From positions 4,903,501 through 4,967,500 of the forward strand of contig NZ_CP134772.1 of NCBI RefSeq assembly GCF_031882575.1: DNA of 64,000 nt. The letters are read 5' to 3'. Below, piece by piece: positions 8,768-18,566 of this stretch (the stretch's first letter is position 1; each line of letters starts with the position of its first letter). Below the pieces are notes generated by a model. The model had not been told where the DNA came from and ran no database searches. It worked only from the letters and a program-made list of their open reading frames with translations. This DNA is from Pseudomonas sp. VD-NE ins (GTDB taxonomy: Bacteria; Pseudomonadota; Gammaproteobacteria; Pseudomonadales; Pseudomonadaceae). Both the position numbers and the translations under genes were made by a program.

Positions 8768-10668
8768 GTTTCCGTCGCCGTTGGGACATCAATACCCGCA
8801 CCCAGCTGATCAGCCTGGGCCCGGCGTTGTTGCTGACCCTTTTGTTGATCAGCTTCTTCACCTTCGTGCGCATTCAGGATTTGCGTCAGGAGCTGAACCA
8901 CACCGGCCAATTGATCGCCAACCAACTGGCACCCGCCACCGAATACGGGGTGATTTCCGGTAACAACGAAGTGCTGGAAAGCCTGCTCAAAGCCACACTG
9001 GCCACGCCCAACGTGCGTTTTCTTGAAGTGCAGGACAGCGCCAACCGGATTCTGGTCTACGTCGAGCAACCGGCGGCAGCTCACAGTCGGCCGCATCAGG
9101 TCGAAGTGTTTCAGGCACCGGTACGCTTGCAACGCATCGCCCTGCACAACGATTTCTTCCAGGACGGCAAAGTCAGCAATGGCGCGACCAACGAGGACTA
9201 CCTGGGCCGGGTGATCGTCGGTCTGTCCAACGATGCCTTCAGCCAGCGCCAGCAGGAAATCCTGCTCAAGGCCGGGATTCTCGCGCTGTTCGCCCTGCTG
9301 TTTACCTTTGTCCTGGCGCGGCGTCTGGCCGGTAGCCTGTCACAGCCGATTCGCGACATCGGCGACGCGGTCAAGGCCATTCAGGACGGCGACTATAAAA
9401 CACCACTGCCGATCGTCGATGACACCGAACTGGGCGCACTGTCGCAGCACATCAACAACCTCGCCCAGGCGCTGGAACAGGCCAGCCGTGAGCAGCATCA
9501 AGCCATGGCACAACTGATCCAGACCCGCGAGGAAGCGGAAAAGGCCAACAACGCCAAGTCCGACTTTCTGGCGATGATGAGCCATGAACTGCGCACGCCC
9601 ATGAACGGTGTGCTGGGCATGCTGCAATTGCTGGAAACCACCGAGATGACCGAGGAGCAGGTCGAATACGCCGCCCTCGCCTCGGAGTCCACCGAACACC
9701 TGCTGAAAGTCATCAACGACATTCTCGACTTCTCGCGCATCGAACGTTCCGAGCTGGAGCTGGAGCACATCCCGTTCAACCTCGCCGAACTGATCGGCGC
9801 CTGCGCCCAGTCTTTCCAGCACAGCGCGGTACAGCGCGGTCTGGCGCTGAATCTGCGGATCCCGGACGACATGCGCGGTTTGCAGGTGCAGGGCGATCCG
9901 ACGCGGATCCGGCAGATTCTGGTCAATCTGGTCGGCAACGCGCTGAAATTCACCGAGCAAGGTCGGGTCAGCATCGAGGCGCAGTGGCAGTCGCTGGATC
10001 ACGAACTGCTGTGGTTCACCTGTTCGGTGCGCGACAGCGGCATCGGTATTTCTTCTGAAAGTCTGGAGTTGATGTTCAACGCTTTCCAGCAGGCCGACAG
10101 TTCGATTTCTCGACGTTACGGCGGCACCGGCCTCGGTCTGCCGATCGCCCGTACGCTGGCCGAACGCATGGGCGGCACCTTGCGCGCGCAGAGCGAGGAA
10201 GGTCGAGGTTCGGTATTCACCCTGGAAATTCCGCTGGCACTCTATAAGCAGGCGCTGCCGCCACTGGTCGCGCCGCGCGCACTGAACGGCAAAGAGCATG
10301 GTGAAGGGCGCAATGTCCTGCTGGTCGAAGACAATCCGGTGAACCAGACTGTTATTGAAGCGATGCTGCGCAGTCTGGGCTTTACTGTCAGTGTCGCCAC
10401 CGATGGTGCGCAGGCCGTGCGCAGTGCCGAGGGCAGCGACTTCGAAGTGATTCTGATGGATTGCCGTTTGCCGATCATCGATGGCTACGAAGCGACCCGG
10501 CAGATCCGGCTGCTGCCCGGACGCAGTGAGGTGCCGATCATCGCGCTGACCGCCAACGCGTTGCAGGGCGACCGTGAAACCTGCCTGTCGGCGGGCATGA
10601 ACGATTATTTGGCGAAGCCGTTCAAACGTAATGATCTGCAGCAGATTCTGCAGCGCTGGGTGTCGTAG
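8764..10668 (+). CDS. hybrid sensor histidine kinase (periplasmic sensor-HAMP-HisKA-HATPase-REC)
   Basis: A 634-residue inner-membrane kinase. A transmembrane segment at about 17-38, a periplasmic sensor (about 40-165, CHASE8-like), a second segment at about 168-186, HAMP at about 187-245, the H-box [15 protein letters not shown] with His274, N-box [11 protein letters not shown]-boxes DSGIGI and [10 protein letters not shown], and a receiver domain from about 517 ([26 protein letters not shown]). There is no Hpt or DNA-binding output, so a partner phosphotransfer protein or regulator must lie elsewhere. Co-transcribed with the upstream binding protein and TonB receptor, it is likely to sense the ligand they handle. 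Confidence 0.9.
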   Translation: MSFRRRWDINTRTQLISLGPALLLTLLLISFFTFVRIQDLRQELNHTGQLIANQLAPATEYGVISGNNEVLESLLKATLATPNVRFLEVQDSANRILVYVEQPAAAHSRPHQVEVFQAPVRLQRIALHNDFFQDGKVSNGATNEDYLGRVIVGLSNDAFSQRQQEILLKAGILALFALLFTFVLARRLAGSLSQPIRDIGDAVKAIQDGDYKTPLPIVDDTELGALSQHINNLAQALEQASREQHQAMAQLIQTREEAEKANNAKSDFLAMMSHELRTPMNGVLGMLQLLETTEMTEEQVEYAALASESTEHLLKVINDILDFSRIERSELELEHIPFNLAELIGACAQSFQHSAVQRGLALNLRIPDDMRGLQVQGDPTRIRQILVNLVGNALKFTEQGRVSIEAQWQSLDHELLWFTCSVRDSGIGISSESLELMFNAFQQADSSISRRYGGTGLGLPIARTLAERMGGTLRAQSEEGRGSVFTLEIPLALYKQALPPLVAPRALNGKEHGEGRNVLLVEDNPVNQTVIEAMLRSLGFTVSVATDGAQAVRSAEGSDFEVILMDCRLPIIDGYEATRQIRLLPGRSEVPIIALTANALQGDRETCLSAGMNDYLAKPFKRNDLQQILQRWVS

Positions 10669-10766
10669 TGTGGGCCTTTCGACCATCTGCGACTGGCGTG
10701 AAAAGCGAAAGTGCGGCAGTCTTAGGCACCCGAACGAGCCTCAAAAGGGGCTTGAATAAAAATTTC

Positions 10767-10784
10767 AGTGCACAAGTGTACATT
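10767..10784. promoter_or_regulatory. putative FabR/DesT-type operator upstream of fabAB
   Basis: AGTGCACAAGTGTACATT is an imperfect palindrome with a central ACA-AG-TGT core. It resembles the operator class bound by TetR-family regulators of unsaturated fatty acid synthesis (FabR in E. coli, DesT in P. aeruginosa), which control fabA/fabB. It lies ~132 bp before the fabA start, in the promoter region. The rest of the 247-bp leader shows no other clear signal. Confidence 0.5.
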
Positions 10785-10915
10785 CATGTCCTTGGTGCTG
10801 TGACTTTCACCACAACGCAATAGTCTATGAGTAGGCTGCCGGTTCGAGGCATGAACGCTTCGAACGGTCGGGAAGATTTGCCCCACCTGCCGCATGGGAT
10901 TATTGAGGAGCTCGC

Positions 10916-11431
10916 ATGACCAAACAAAACGCCTTTACTCGGGAAGATCTGCTGCGCTGCAGTCGCGGTGAGCTGTTCGGCCCAGGTAACGCGCAACTGC
11001 CCGCCCCGAACATGCTGATGGTTGATCGCATCACCCTGATCAGCGAAGAAGGCGGCAAGTACGGCAAAGGTGAATTGGTCGCCGAGCTGGATATCAACCC
11101 TGACCTGTGGTTCTTCGCGTGCCACTTCGAAGGCGATCCGGTGATGCCGGGCTGCCTGGGTCTGGATGCCATGTGGCAACTGGTCGGTTTCTTCCTGGGC
11201 TGGCAAGGCCTGCCGGGCCGTGGCCGTGCGCTGGGTTCGGGCGAAGTGAAGTTCTTCGGTCAGGTGCTGCCGACCGCCAAGAAAGTCACCTACAACATTC
11301 ATATCAAACGCGTCCTCAAGGGCAAGCTGAACCTGGCCATTGCCGATGGTTCGGTGACTGTCGACGGTCGCGAAATCTACACCGCCGAAGGCCTTCGCGT
11401 CGGCGTGTTCACCTCCACTGACAACTTCTAA
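10916..11431 (+). CDS. fabA: 3-hydroxydecanoyl-ACP dehydratase/isomerase
   Basis: A 171-residue cytosolic enzyme that dehydrates 3-hydroxydecanoyl-ACP and isomerises trans-2- to cis-3-decenoyl-ACP, the branch point to unsaturated fatty acids. [21 protein letters not shown] carries the catalytic His and Asp of the FabA family. Length is exactly typical. A GAGGAG site precedes the start. It is followed after 11 bp by fabB, forming the classic fabAB operon. Confidence 0.97.
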   Translation: MTKQNAFTREDLLRCSRGELFGPGNAQLPAPNMLMVDRITLISEEGGKYGKGELVAELDINPDLWFFACHFEGDPVMPGCLGLDAMWQLVGFFLGWQGLPGRGRALGSGEVKFFGQVLPTAKKVTYNIHIKRVLKGKLNLAIADGSVTVDGREIYTAEGLRVGVFTSTDNF

Positions 11432-11442
11432 GGGTTATTCGC

Positions 11443-12663
11443 ATGCGCCGCGTCGTTATCACTGGTCTGGGCATCGTTTCGTGCCTGGGCAATGACAAAG
11501 AGACCGTCTCCGCTAACCTGCGTGCAAGCCGCCCTGGCATCCGGTTCAACCCGGAATATGCTGAAATGGGTCTGCGTAGCCAGGTTTCCGGCTCCATTGA
11601 CCTCAACCTTGAAGAACTGATCGATCGCAAGATCTATCGCTTCGTCGGCCACGCAGCGGCTTACGCCTACCTGGCCATGAAAGACGCTATCGCTGACTCC
11701 GGCCTGACCGAAGAGCAAGTGTCCAACCCGCGTACCGGCCTGGTGGCTGGCTCCGGTGGTGCTTCCACGCTGAACCAGATGGAAGCGCTGGACATCCTGC
11801 GCGAGAAAGGCGTGAAGCGCGTTGGCCCATACCGTGTAACGCGGACCATGAGCAGCACCGTTTCCGCTTGCCTGGCCACGCCATTCAAGATCAAAGGCCT
11901 GAACTACTCCATCGCTTCTGCCTGCGCCACCAGTGCTCACTGCATCGGTACGGCCATGGAGCAGATCCAGATGGGCAAGCAGGACATCGTGTTCGCCGGT
12001 GGCGGTGAAGAAGAGCACTGGAGCCAGTCGTTCCTGTTCGACGCGATGGGCGCTCTGTCCAGCAAGCGTAACGACACCCCGGAACAAGCTTCCCGTGCCT
12101 ACGACGCCGACCGTGACGGTTTCGTCATCGCTGGCGGTGGCGGCATGGTCGTGGTTGAAGAGCTGGAACACGCTCTGGCCCGTGGCGCCAAGATCTACGC
12201 CGAAATCGTTGGCTACGGCGCAACGTCCGACGGCTACGACATGGTTGCCCCGAGTGGCGAAGGCGCGATCCGCTGCATGCAGATGGCGATGTCCACCGTT
12301 GATACGCCGATCGACTACCTGAACACCCACGGCACTTCGACTCCGGTCGGCGACGTTGCGGAAATGAAAGGTGTGCGTGAAGTGTTCGGCGACAAGGCAC
12401 CGGCGATCAGCTCGACCAAGAGCCTGTCCGGTCACTCCCTGGGCGCCGCCGGCGTTCACGAAGCGATCTACTGCATGCTGATGATGGAAGGCAACTTCAT
12501 TGCCGGTTCCGCCAACATCGACGAGCTGGACCCAGAAGTGGCCGATCTGCCGGTGCTGACCAAGACCCGCGAAAACGCCACCATCAACACCGTGATGAGC
12601 AACAGCTTCGGCTTCGGCGGCACCAACGCCACGCTGGTACTGAAGCGCTGGGAAGGCAAGTAA
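11443..12663 (+). CDS. fabB: beta-ketoacyl-ACP synthase I
   Basis: A 406-residue condensing enzyme that elongates cis-3-decenoyl-ACP made by FabA. The active-site cysteine is in [14 protein letters not shown]; the two catalytic histidines are in [12 protein letters not shown] and [11 protein letters not shown], the normal Cys-His-His triad. Length and start [13 protein letters not shown] are typical of FabB. It is the second gene of the fabAB operon and is followed by a strong terminator. Confidence 0.97.
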   Translation: MRRVVITGLGIVSCLGNDKETVSANLRASRPGIRFNPEYAEMGLRSQVSGSIDLNLEELIDRKIYRFVGHAAAYAYLAMKDAIADSGLTEEQVSNPRTGLVAGSGGASTLNQMEALDILREKGVKRVGPYRVTRTMSSTVSACLATPFKIKGLNYSIASACATSAHCIGTAMEQIQMGKQDIVFAGGGEEEHWSQSFLFDAMGALSSKRNDTPEQASRAYDADRDGFVIAGGGGMVVVEELEHALARGAKIYAEIVGYGATSDGYDMVAPSGEGAIRCMQMAMSTVDTPIDYLNTHGTSTPVGDVAEMKGVREVFGDKAPAISSTKSLSGHSLGAAGVHEAIYCMLMMEGNFIAGSANIDELDPEVADLPVLTKTRENATINTVMSNSFGFGGTNATLVLKRWEGK

Positions 12664-12687
12664 TTCCCCCCGCTTGAGCCACACATG

Positions 12688-12720
12688 AAAACGCCCCGAC
12701 TGGTTCGGGGCGTTTTTTTT
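12688..12720 (+). terminator. rho-independent terminator of fabAB
   Basis: A GC-rich hairpin, AACGCCCCGA...TCGGGGCGTT, followed by a run of eight T, 25 bp after the fabB stop. Confidence 0.93.
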
Positions 12721-12755
12721 CGTCTGTAGAAAATAGCAGGTACACCGCAAAACCC

Positions 12756-12844
12756 TGTGGGAGCGAGCCTGCTCGCGAATGCGATATTCCAGTCACCCTA
12801 TCGTCGTCTGACCCACCGAATTCGCGAGCAGGCTCGCTCCCACA
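12756..12844. repeat. REPIN (GGGAGCGAGC family)
   Basis: Inverted pair TGTGGGAGCGAGCCTGCTCG ... CGAGCAGGCTCGCTCCCACA, same family as at 3570. It lies between the fabAB terminator and the promoter of the 62-residue gene. Confidence 0.9.
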
Positions 12845-12973
12845 ATGGGTTTCGGCGCTTCTGAAAATGAAACTTCTGTCATGAAACTTTGCCCCCTGCG
12901 ACTGAATGTCGCGGTTTGTGCGGGCTGTAGCACTGTTGCAAAAAACGCAACAACACCTTGCGTAAATCAGCCG

Positions 12974-13003
12974 TTTACTTAGCAAGCTAACAAATCATAT
13001 AAA
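12974..13003 (+). promoter_or_regulatory. putative sigma-70 promoter of the 62-residue gene
   Basis: TTTACT at 12974 and TATAAA at 12998 are separated by 18 bp, a reasonable -35/-10 pair. It lies about 50 bp before the start of the small gene at 13055. The rest of the 390-bp gap between fabB and this gene holds only the terminator and a REPIN. Confidence 0.5.
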
Positions 13004-13054
13004 AGAGTCCTGCACACGCCTTGCTGCAGATAACTTGAGATTTGGAGCTAGCAG

Positions 13055-13243
13055 ATGACTGTAAAAGTAACTGAACGCGACGATTCACACATGTCCCACG
13101 AAGGCGTAGCCGCCGGTATCCGCATCTGGGATGTGCATCAACAAGACTTGCTGGTCGGCATGTTCCACAACGAGATCGATGCCCACAACTACAAGGCCGA
13201 ACTCGAAGTGCAAGAGCAACAACGCGAAGCCCGTTCCTCCTGA
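13055..13243 (+). CDS. conserved small hypothetical protein (62 aa)
   Basis: A 62-residue soluble acidic protein starting MTVKVTERDDSH. The start is supported by GGAG about 10 bp upstream, a putative promoter, and a strong terminator after the stop, so it looks like a separately transcribed real gene. The middle, RIWDVHQQDLLVGMFHNEID, has no motif I recognise; the C-terminus is helical and Glu/Gln-rich. Function is unknown. Confidence 0.75.
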   Translation: MTVKVTERDDSHMSHEGVAAGIRIWDVHQQDLLVGMFHNEIDAHNYKAELEVQEQQREARSS

Positions 13244-13260
13244 TTCAACCACAGCATTGA

Positions 13261-13298
13261 AAACGACAAACCCCGCAAAAGCGGGGTTTGTCGTTGTT
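13261..13298. terminator. bidirectional terminator
   Basis: A long hairpin, AACGACAAACCCCGC, loop AAAA, GCGGGGTTTGTCGTT. It lies between the convergent 62-residue gene and the DUF2058 gene and can end transcription from both sides. Confidence 0.9.
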
Positions 13299-13312
13299 AC
13301 AGCTTTATCGAT

Positions 13313-13855
13313 TTACCACATCAGATCATCAGGGATCTGATACGCCGCGTACGGATCGTCCTCGGTGCTGACTTCTTCGGTCTGCACGTTGAGCTGGACG
13401 ATGCGCTGTGGATCGCGCTCCTGGATCTTCAGGGCCGCTTCACGCGGGATCACTTCGTAGCCGCCGGCATGGTGAACGATCGCCAGCGAACCGCTGCTGA
13501 GCTTGTTGCGCATCAGCGTGTTGACCGAGATGCGCTTGACCTTCTTGTCGTCGACGAAGTTGTAGTAGTCCTCGGTGGTCAGCTTCGGCAGACGCGAGAC
13601 TTCGATCAATTGCTTGACCTGTGCTGCACGCGCCTTGGCCTCGGCCTTCTCTTTCTGCTGACGGTTCAGCTCCTGGTCGCGCTTGACCTTCTCGGCCATG
13701 GCTTCCTGGGCGGCACGCTGCTGCGAGTCATCCAGTTCGATCTGGCCCTTGTGCGCCAGACGCTGCTGCTTCTGCTTGTCCTTGCTGACCTGCTTGGCCT
13801 GCTTTTGGTTGACCAGTCCTGCTTTGAGCAACTGGTCGCGAAGGGAAATACTCAT
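13313..13855 (-). CDS. DUF2058 family protein (YaiL-like)
   Basis: A 180-residue soluble protein. The N-terminal half, from MSISLRDQLLKAGLVNQKQAK, is highly charged and rich in Lys/Gln/Ala, likely a long helix or coiled coil (about residues 20-90). The C-terminal half, with YYNFVDDKKVKRISVN and ALKIQERDPQRIV, is the DUF2058 signature. The family is sometimes annotated as nucleoprotein/polynucleotide-associated, but its role is not established. It lies 25 bp downstream of mazG on the same strand and probably shares its transcript. Confidence 0.85.
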   Translation of the reverse strand: MSISLRDQLLKAGLVNQKQAKQVSKDKQKQQRLAHKGQIELDDSQQRAAQEAMAEKVKRDQELNRQQKEKAEAKARAAQVKQLIEVSRLPKLTTEDYYNFVDDKKVKRISVNTLMRNKLSSGSLAIVHHAGGYEVIPREAALKIQERDPQRIVQLNVQTEEVSTEDDPYAAYQIPDDLMW

Positions 13856-13880
13856 GGTGCTTACTCACTTGGGCAGTGGC

Positions 13881-14717
13881 TCAGCCGCAGCCGGGCAAAT
13901 TCTTTTCCTGACGTTTGGCTTCACCCCACAGGGCGTCCAACTCTTCGAGGGTGCAATCTTCTATGGGACGGTGGGTGTCGCGCAATGCCTGTTCGATAAA
14001 TCGGAAACGTCTTTCAAACTTGCCGTTGGCGCCACGCAATGCCGTTTCCGGGTCGACTTTCAAATGCCGGGCCAGATTGACCACGGAAAACAGCAGGTCG
14101 CCGATCTCGTCAGCCACGGCGACGGGATCGTTTTCGGCCATGGCTTCGAGGACTTCATCGAGTTCCTCGCGGACCTTGTCGAGCACCGGCAAGGCGTCCG
14201 GCCAGTCGAAACCGACCTGTCCTGCGCGCTTCTGCAACTTGGCTGAACGCGACAAGGCCGGCAGCGTCGCCGGCACATCGTCGAGCAGTGACAGTTGCTC
14301 AGGCGCGGCGGACTTCTCGGCGCGTTCCTCGGCCTTGATCTCTTCCCAGCGCTGCTTGACCTGTTCTTCGCTCAAGCGCGGAACATCCAGCGGCGCGTAC
14401 AGATCACCAGTCGGAAACACGTGGGGATGACGACGGATCAGCTTGCGGGTAATGCTGTCGATCACCCCGGCAAAATCGAAACGCCCTTCTTCCTTGGCCA
14501 ACTGGCTGTAATAAACCACTTGGAACAGCAAGTCGCCCAGCTCGCCCTGCAGATGATCGAAGTCGCCGCGTTCGATGGCGTCGGCCACTTCGTAAGCTTC
14601 TTCGAGGGTGTGCGGAACGATGGTCGCGTAGGTTTGCTTGATGTCCCACGGGCAACCGTACTGCGGATCGCGCAGACGGTTCATCAGGTGGAGCAGGTCT
14701 TCAAGGCTGTACATCAT
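13881..14717 (-). CDS. mazG: nucleoside triphosphate pyrophosphohydrolase
   Basis: A 278-residue house-cleaning enzyme with two MazG repeats. The first has GCPWDIKQT, EEAYEVADAIERGD and ELGDLLFQVVYYSQLA, providing the acidic metal-binding residues; the second has ELDEVLEAM and ADEIGDLLFSVVN. It hydrolyses NTPs to NMP and pyrophosphate. Met1 and Met2 are adjacent, so the start may be 14717 or 14714. It follows relA, as in many gamma-proteobacteria, with a REPIN between them. Confidence 0.95.
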   Translation of the reverse strand: MMYSLEDLLHLMNRLRDPQYGCPWDIKQTYATIVPHTLEEAYEVADAIERGDFDHLQGELGDLLFQVVYYSQLAKEEGRFDFAGVIDSITRKLIRRHPHVFPTGDLYAPLDVPRLSEEQVKQRWEEIKAEERAEKSAAPEQLSLLDDVPATLPALSRSAKLQKRAGQVGFDWPDALPVLDKVREELDEVLEAMAENDPVAVADEIGDLLFSVVNLARHLKVDPETALRGANGKFERRFRFIEQALRDTHRPIEDCTLEELDALWGEAKRQEKNLPGCG

Positions 14718-14740
14718 TTAGCTGTCTCACCACAAAACCC

Positions 14741-14827
14741 TGTGGGAGCTGGCTTGCCAGCGATGCGGGCACCTCGGTGTTTCAGGACAATCGAGGTGAT
14801 GCAATCGCTGGCAAGCCAGCTCCCACA
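14741..14827. repeat. REPIN (GGGAGCTGGC family)
   Basis: Inverted pair of the second REP family: TGTGGGAGCTGGCTTGCCAG at the left and its mirror at the right, with a variable loop, between relA and mazG. The same family occurs at 33039, 41972 and in the 19.6-20 kb region. Confidence 0.9.
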
Positions 14828-14844
14828 GTTGATCGGATTGGTCA

Positions 14845-17088
14845 TCAAGGGGTACGGTTACGCCGCGTTTCGATGATGTTCGGCAACTGCGAAATCCGCC
14901 CGAGCAACCGCCCCAGCGCATCCAGACCCGGGATCTCGATGGTCAGCGACATCAGCGCGGTGTTGTCCTCTTTGTTCGAGCGGGTGTTGACCGCCAGCAC
15001 GTTGATACGCTCGTTGAGCAGCACCTGCGAGACGTCACGCAGCAGACCGGAGCGGTCGTAGGCACGGATGACGATGTCCACCGGATAGGTGAGCACCGGC
15101 ACCGGGCCCCAGCTGACTTGAATGATCCGCTCCGGCTCACGCCCGCCCAGTTGCAGCACCGAGGCGCAGTCCTGACGGTGAATGCTGACGCCACGGCCCT
15201 GGGTGATGTAACCGACGATCGCATCGCCAGGCAGCGGCTGGCAGCAGCCGGCCATCTGCGTCATCAGGTTGCCGACGCCCTGGATCTGAATGTCGCCACG
15301 CTTGCCCGGCTTGTAACCGGTGGCTTTGCGTGGAATCAGCTCCAGTTGCTCGTTGCCGCGTTCCGGCTCGACCAGTTGCTGCGCGAGGTTGACCAGTTGC
15401 GCCAGACGCAAGTCGCCGGCACCGAGGGCGGCGAACATGTCTTCGGCGGTTTTCATGTTGGCCTTGTCGGCCAGCTTGTCGAAGTCCACCGCGGGCAGGC
15501 CGAGGCGTGTCAGTTCGCGTTCGATCAGGGTTTTACCGGCGGCAACGTTCTGGTCGCGCGCCTGCAGTTTGAACCAGTGAACGATCTTCGCCCGCGCCCG
15601 CGAGGTCGTGACGTAACCAAGGTTGGAGTTAAGCCAGTCGCGGCTCGGCGTGCCGTGCTTGCTGGTGATGATCTCGACCTGCTCACCGGTCTGCAGGCTG
15701 TAGTTGAGCGGCACGATGCGCCCGTTGATCTTCGCGCCACGGCAGTTGTGGCCGATCTCGGTGTGCACGCGGTAAGCGAAGTCCAGCGGCGTCGCGCCTT
15801 TCGGCAAGTCGATGGCGTGACCGTCCGGAGTGAAGATGTACACCCGGTCCGGCTCGATATCGACGCGCAGCTGTTCGGCCAGACCACCGATATCGCCCAG
15901 CTCTTCGTGCCACTCGAGGACCTGACGTAGCCAGGAGATTTTCTCTTCGTAGTGGTTCGAGCCGGATTTGACATCGGTGCCCTTGTAGCGCCAGTGCGCA
16001 CAGACACCGAGCTCGGCCTCTTCGTGCATCGAGTGCGTACGAATCTGCACCTCGAGCACTTTACCCTCAGGGCCGATCACCGCCGTGTGCAGCGAGCGGT
16101 AGCCGTTCTCTTTCGGGTTGGCGATGTAGTCGTCGAACTCTTTCGGGATGTGCCGCCACAAAGTGTGGACGATGCCCAGCGCGGTGTAGCAGTCGCGCAT
16201 TTCCGGCACCAGCACACGTACCGCACGCACGTCGTAGATCTGGCTGAATTCCAGCCCCTTGCGCTGCATTTTGCGCCAGATCGAATAGATGTGTTTGGCC
16301 CGGCCGCTGATGTCGGCATCGACGCCGGTGGCCTGCAATTCATCCTTGAGCTGGGTCATCACATCGGCGATGAAACGCTCACGGTCCAGCCGTCGCTCAT
16401 GGAGCAACTTGGCGATCTGCTTGTATTGATCCGGCTCGAGATAACGGAAGGACAAGTCCTCCAGTTCCCATTTGATATGACCGATGCCGAGGCGGTGCGC
16501 GAGCGGCGCATAGATGTCGAAAACTTCGCGGGCGACGCGGTTACGCTTTTCGTCGTCAGCGGTTTTCACTGCACGAATGGCGCAGGTCCGTTCGGCCAGT
16601 TTGATCAGCGCGACGCGAACGTCGTCGACCATGGCGACGAGCATCTTGCGCAGGTTTTCCACCTGCCCTTGCGTGCCCATGACCATCGACTGACGCGGGC
16701 TGAGACTGGCACTGATGGCGGCCATGCGCTGCACACCGTCGATCAGCTTGGCCACCACCGGACCGAAGCGCTGGCCGATGGCCGCGAGTTCGATCTGGCC
16801 CTCGCGTACGCCGCGATACAGGACCGCCGCGACCAGCGAATCCTGATCGAGCTTGAGGTCGGCGAGAATCTCGGCGATTTCCAGGCCCGTACTGAAACTG
16901 CCGGAGCCTTCGGCCCACAGATTCTTCTTGGCATTGGACTGTTGTTCGGCCTCGCGAGCGAACTCGCAGGCTTCCTTCAAGGCTTCGCGATCCAGTGCCA
17001 GATCGACACTGACCGCGTGATCGAGCCAAGCCTCGAGATTGATACTGCCGTCAGTGTTGATCGGCTGGTGTGCTCTCACCTGTACCAT
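14845..17088 (-). CDS. relA: GTP pyrophosphokinase (stringent response)
   Basis: A 747-residue RelA that makes (p)ppGpp in response to uncharged tRNA on the ribosome. Domains in order: an N-terminal pseudo-hydrolase domain whose HD pair is degenerate (FGPVVAKLIDGVQRM), the synthetase domain with KEFDDYIANPKENGYRSLH, the TGS domain (VYIFTPDGHAIDLPKGATP), the helical and zinc-finger region (QMAGCCQPLPGDAIVG), and a C-terminal ACT domain (DRSGLLRDVSQVL). The degenerate HD distinguishes it from SpoT. Length matches the family. It sits between rlmD and mazG, the usual order. Confidence 0.96.
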   Translation of the reverse strand: MVQVRAHQPINTDGSINLEAWLDHAVSVDLALDREALKEACEFAREAEQQSNAKKNLWAEGSGSFSTGLEIAEILADLKLDQDSLVAAVLYRGVREGQIELAAIGQRFGPVVAKLIDGVQRMAAISASLSPRQSMVMGTQGQVENLRKMLVAMVDDVRVALIKLAERTCAIRAVKTADDEKRNRVAREVFDIYAPLAHRLGIGHIKWELEDLSFRYLEPDQYKQIAKLLHERRLDRERFIADVMTQLKDELQATGVDADISGRAKHIYSIWRKMQRKGLEFSQIYDVRAVRVLVPEMRDCYTALGIVHTLWRHIPKEFDDYIANPKENGYRSLHTAVIGPEGKVLEVQIRTHSMHEEAELGVCAHWRYKGTDVKSGSNHYEEKISWLRQVLEWHEELGDIGGLAEQLRVDIEPDRVYIFTPDGHAIDLPKGATPLDFAYRVHTEIGHNCRGAKINGRIVPLNYSLQTGEQVEIITSKHGTPSRDWLNSNLGYVTTSRARAKIVHWFKLQARDQNVAAGKTLIERELTRLGLPAVDFDKLADKANMKTAEDMFAALGAGDLRLAQLVNLAQQLVEPERGNEQLELIPRKATGYKPGKRGDIQIQGVGNLMTQMAGCCQPLPGDAIVGYITQGRGVSIHRQDCASVLQLGGREPERIIQVSWGPVPVLTYPVDIVIRAYDRSGLLRDVSQVLLNERINVLAVNTRSNKEDNTALMSLTIEIPGLDALGRLLGRISQLPNIIETRRNRTP

Positions 17089-17189
17089 CTTGCTTTACCT
17101 TCCCTACGACGCAGATTCAATGCGTCAAATCGCTGATCCTTGTTGCCCGTTCGCGCTCGCGGGGCTAAAGCGAGCGCTGTGCGGACAGA

Positions 17190-18566
17190 TCAGACGGATT
17201 CAGACGAGCCATCCTGGCTCGCTTCAAATAACGCCATGGCCTCGACATGTGCCGTCTGAGGAAACATATCGAGAATCCCGGCACGTTTTAACCGGTAGCC
17301 CTGCTTGATCAATTCGACCGTGTCGCGCGCCAGAGTTGCAGGGTTGCACGACACATACACCAACCGTTTGGCACCCAGGGTCGCCAACTTGCGAACCACC
17401 TCGAAAGCACCGTCACGCGGTGGGTCCAAGAGTACCGCAGAAAAGCCGTTTCCGATCCACTGGGCATCGGTCAAAGGCTGGGATAAATCGGCTTGAAAAA
17501 ACTTTGTGTTATGCAAATTGTTACTAGCCGCGTTGGCTTCCGCGCGATCGACCATCGTCTGCACGCCTTCCACCGCAACGACTTCGCGCACGGTTTTGGC
17601 CAGTGGCAAGGCGAAGTTGCCCAAGCCGCAGAACAGATCCAGCACACGCTCGTCGCTGCCGGGTTTCAGCCAGTCCAGCGCTTGCGCGACCATGGCTTCG
17701 TTGACGCCGGCATTGACCTGAATGAAGTCACCCGGTCGGTACGCCAGATCCAGATCCCACTGCTCCAGGCGATAACCCAGCGACTGGGTGGCATCGACCG
17801 GTTGCGGCTCGCCTTCGCCATGCAGCCACAATTGCGCTTCATGGAACTGGCAGAATTCTTTGAGAATCGTCAGGTCCGCTTCGGACAACGGCGCCATATG
17901 CCGCAGCAACACCGCCAGAGACGAGCCGCTGAACAACTCGACATGCCCCAGCGCCTGCGGTTTGCTCAAACGACGGAGCATCTCCGGCAAACGGGTCATG
18001 ATCGGTTGCAAGGGCTGTACCAGCACCGGGCATTCGCTGATGGCGACAATGTCCTGGCTGCCAGCGGCACGGAAACCCACTTCGAGTTTCTTCGCTTTCA
18101 TGTCCCAGCGCACGGCGATGCGGGCGCGACGGCGATAGCCGAATTCGGGACCGGTCAGCGGCGCTGCCCACTCTTCAGGTTCGACACCGGCGACACGCGA
18201 CAATTGCTCGGCGAGCATGCGCTGTTTCAGGGCAAGCTGTTCGCCGTGGGGCAAATGCTGGACGCTGCAACCGCCGCAACGGCCGGCGTGCTGACACGGT
18301 GCCGGGCGACGCAATTCGCTGGCCTTGAACACGCGCTCGGTGCGCGCTTCGACCACTTTGCCGTGAGCGCCAAGCACCCGCGCTTCGACCTCTTCACCGG
18401 CGAGGGCGCCGAGGACGAACCAGGTTTTGCCTTCGAAAAAAGCGATACCGCGACCGTCATTGGCCAGGCGTTCGATGCTCAAACGCTGCTTTTTGCCGGT
18501 CGGGATTTGCACGGCCTTGCTGCCGCCGGTGGGCTGGAAGCGCAGGCCTCTCTCGTGCTTGGCCAT
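17190..18566 (-). CDS. rlmD: 23S rRNA (uracil-1939-C5)-methyltransferase
   Basis: A 458-residue SAM-dependent methyltransferase (formerly RumA/YgcA). It has an N-terminal TRAM domain (about 20-80), a [4Fe-4S] cysteine cluster in [13 protein letters not shown] plus SECPVL, a SAM site [16 protein letters not shown], and the catalytic cysteine in [14 protein letters not shown]. Its start codon overlaps the cysM stop (TGATG), so the two are translationally coupled. Order cysM-rlmD-relA-mazG is conserved in Pseudomonas. Confidence 0.95.
   Translation of the reverse strand: MAKHERGLRFQPTGGSKAVQIPTGKKQRLSIERLANDGRGIAFFEGKTWFVLGALAGEEVEARVLGAHGKVVEARTERVFKASELRRPAPCQHAGRCGGCSVQHLPHGEQLALKQRMLAEQLSRVAGVEPEEWAAPLTGPEFGYRRRARIAVRWDMKAKKLEVGFRAAGSQDIVAISECPVLVQPLQPIMTRLPEMLRRLSKPQALGHVELFSGSSLAVLLRHMAPLSEADLTILKEFCQFHEAQLWLHGEGEPQPVDATQSLGYRLEQWDLDLAYRPGDFIQVNAGVNEAMVAQALDWLKPGSDERVLDLFCGLGNFALPLAKTVREVVAVEGVQTMVDRAEANAASNNLHNTKFFQADLSQPLTDAQWIGNGFSAVLLDPPRDGAFEVVRKLATLGAKRLVYVSCNPATLARDTVELIKQGYRLKRAGILDMFPQTAHVEAMALFEASQDGSSESV

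Noticed and set aside
9340..10686. 448-residue minus-strand open frame opposite the hybrid kinase
   Set aside because: Shadow frame; the kinase motifs on the plus strand are complete.
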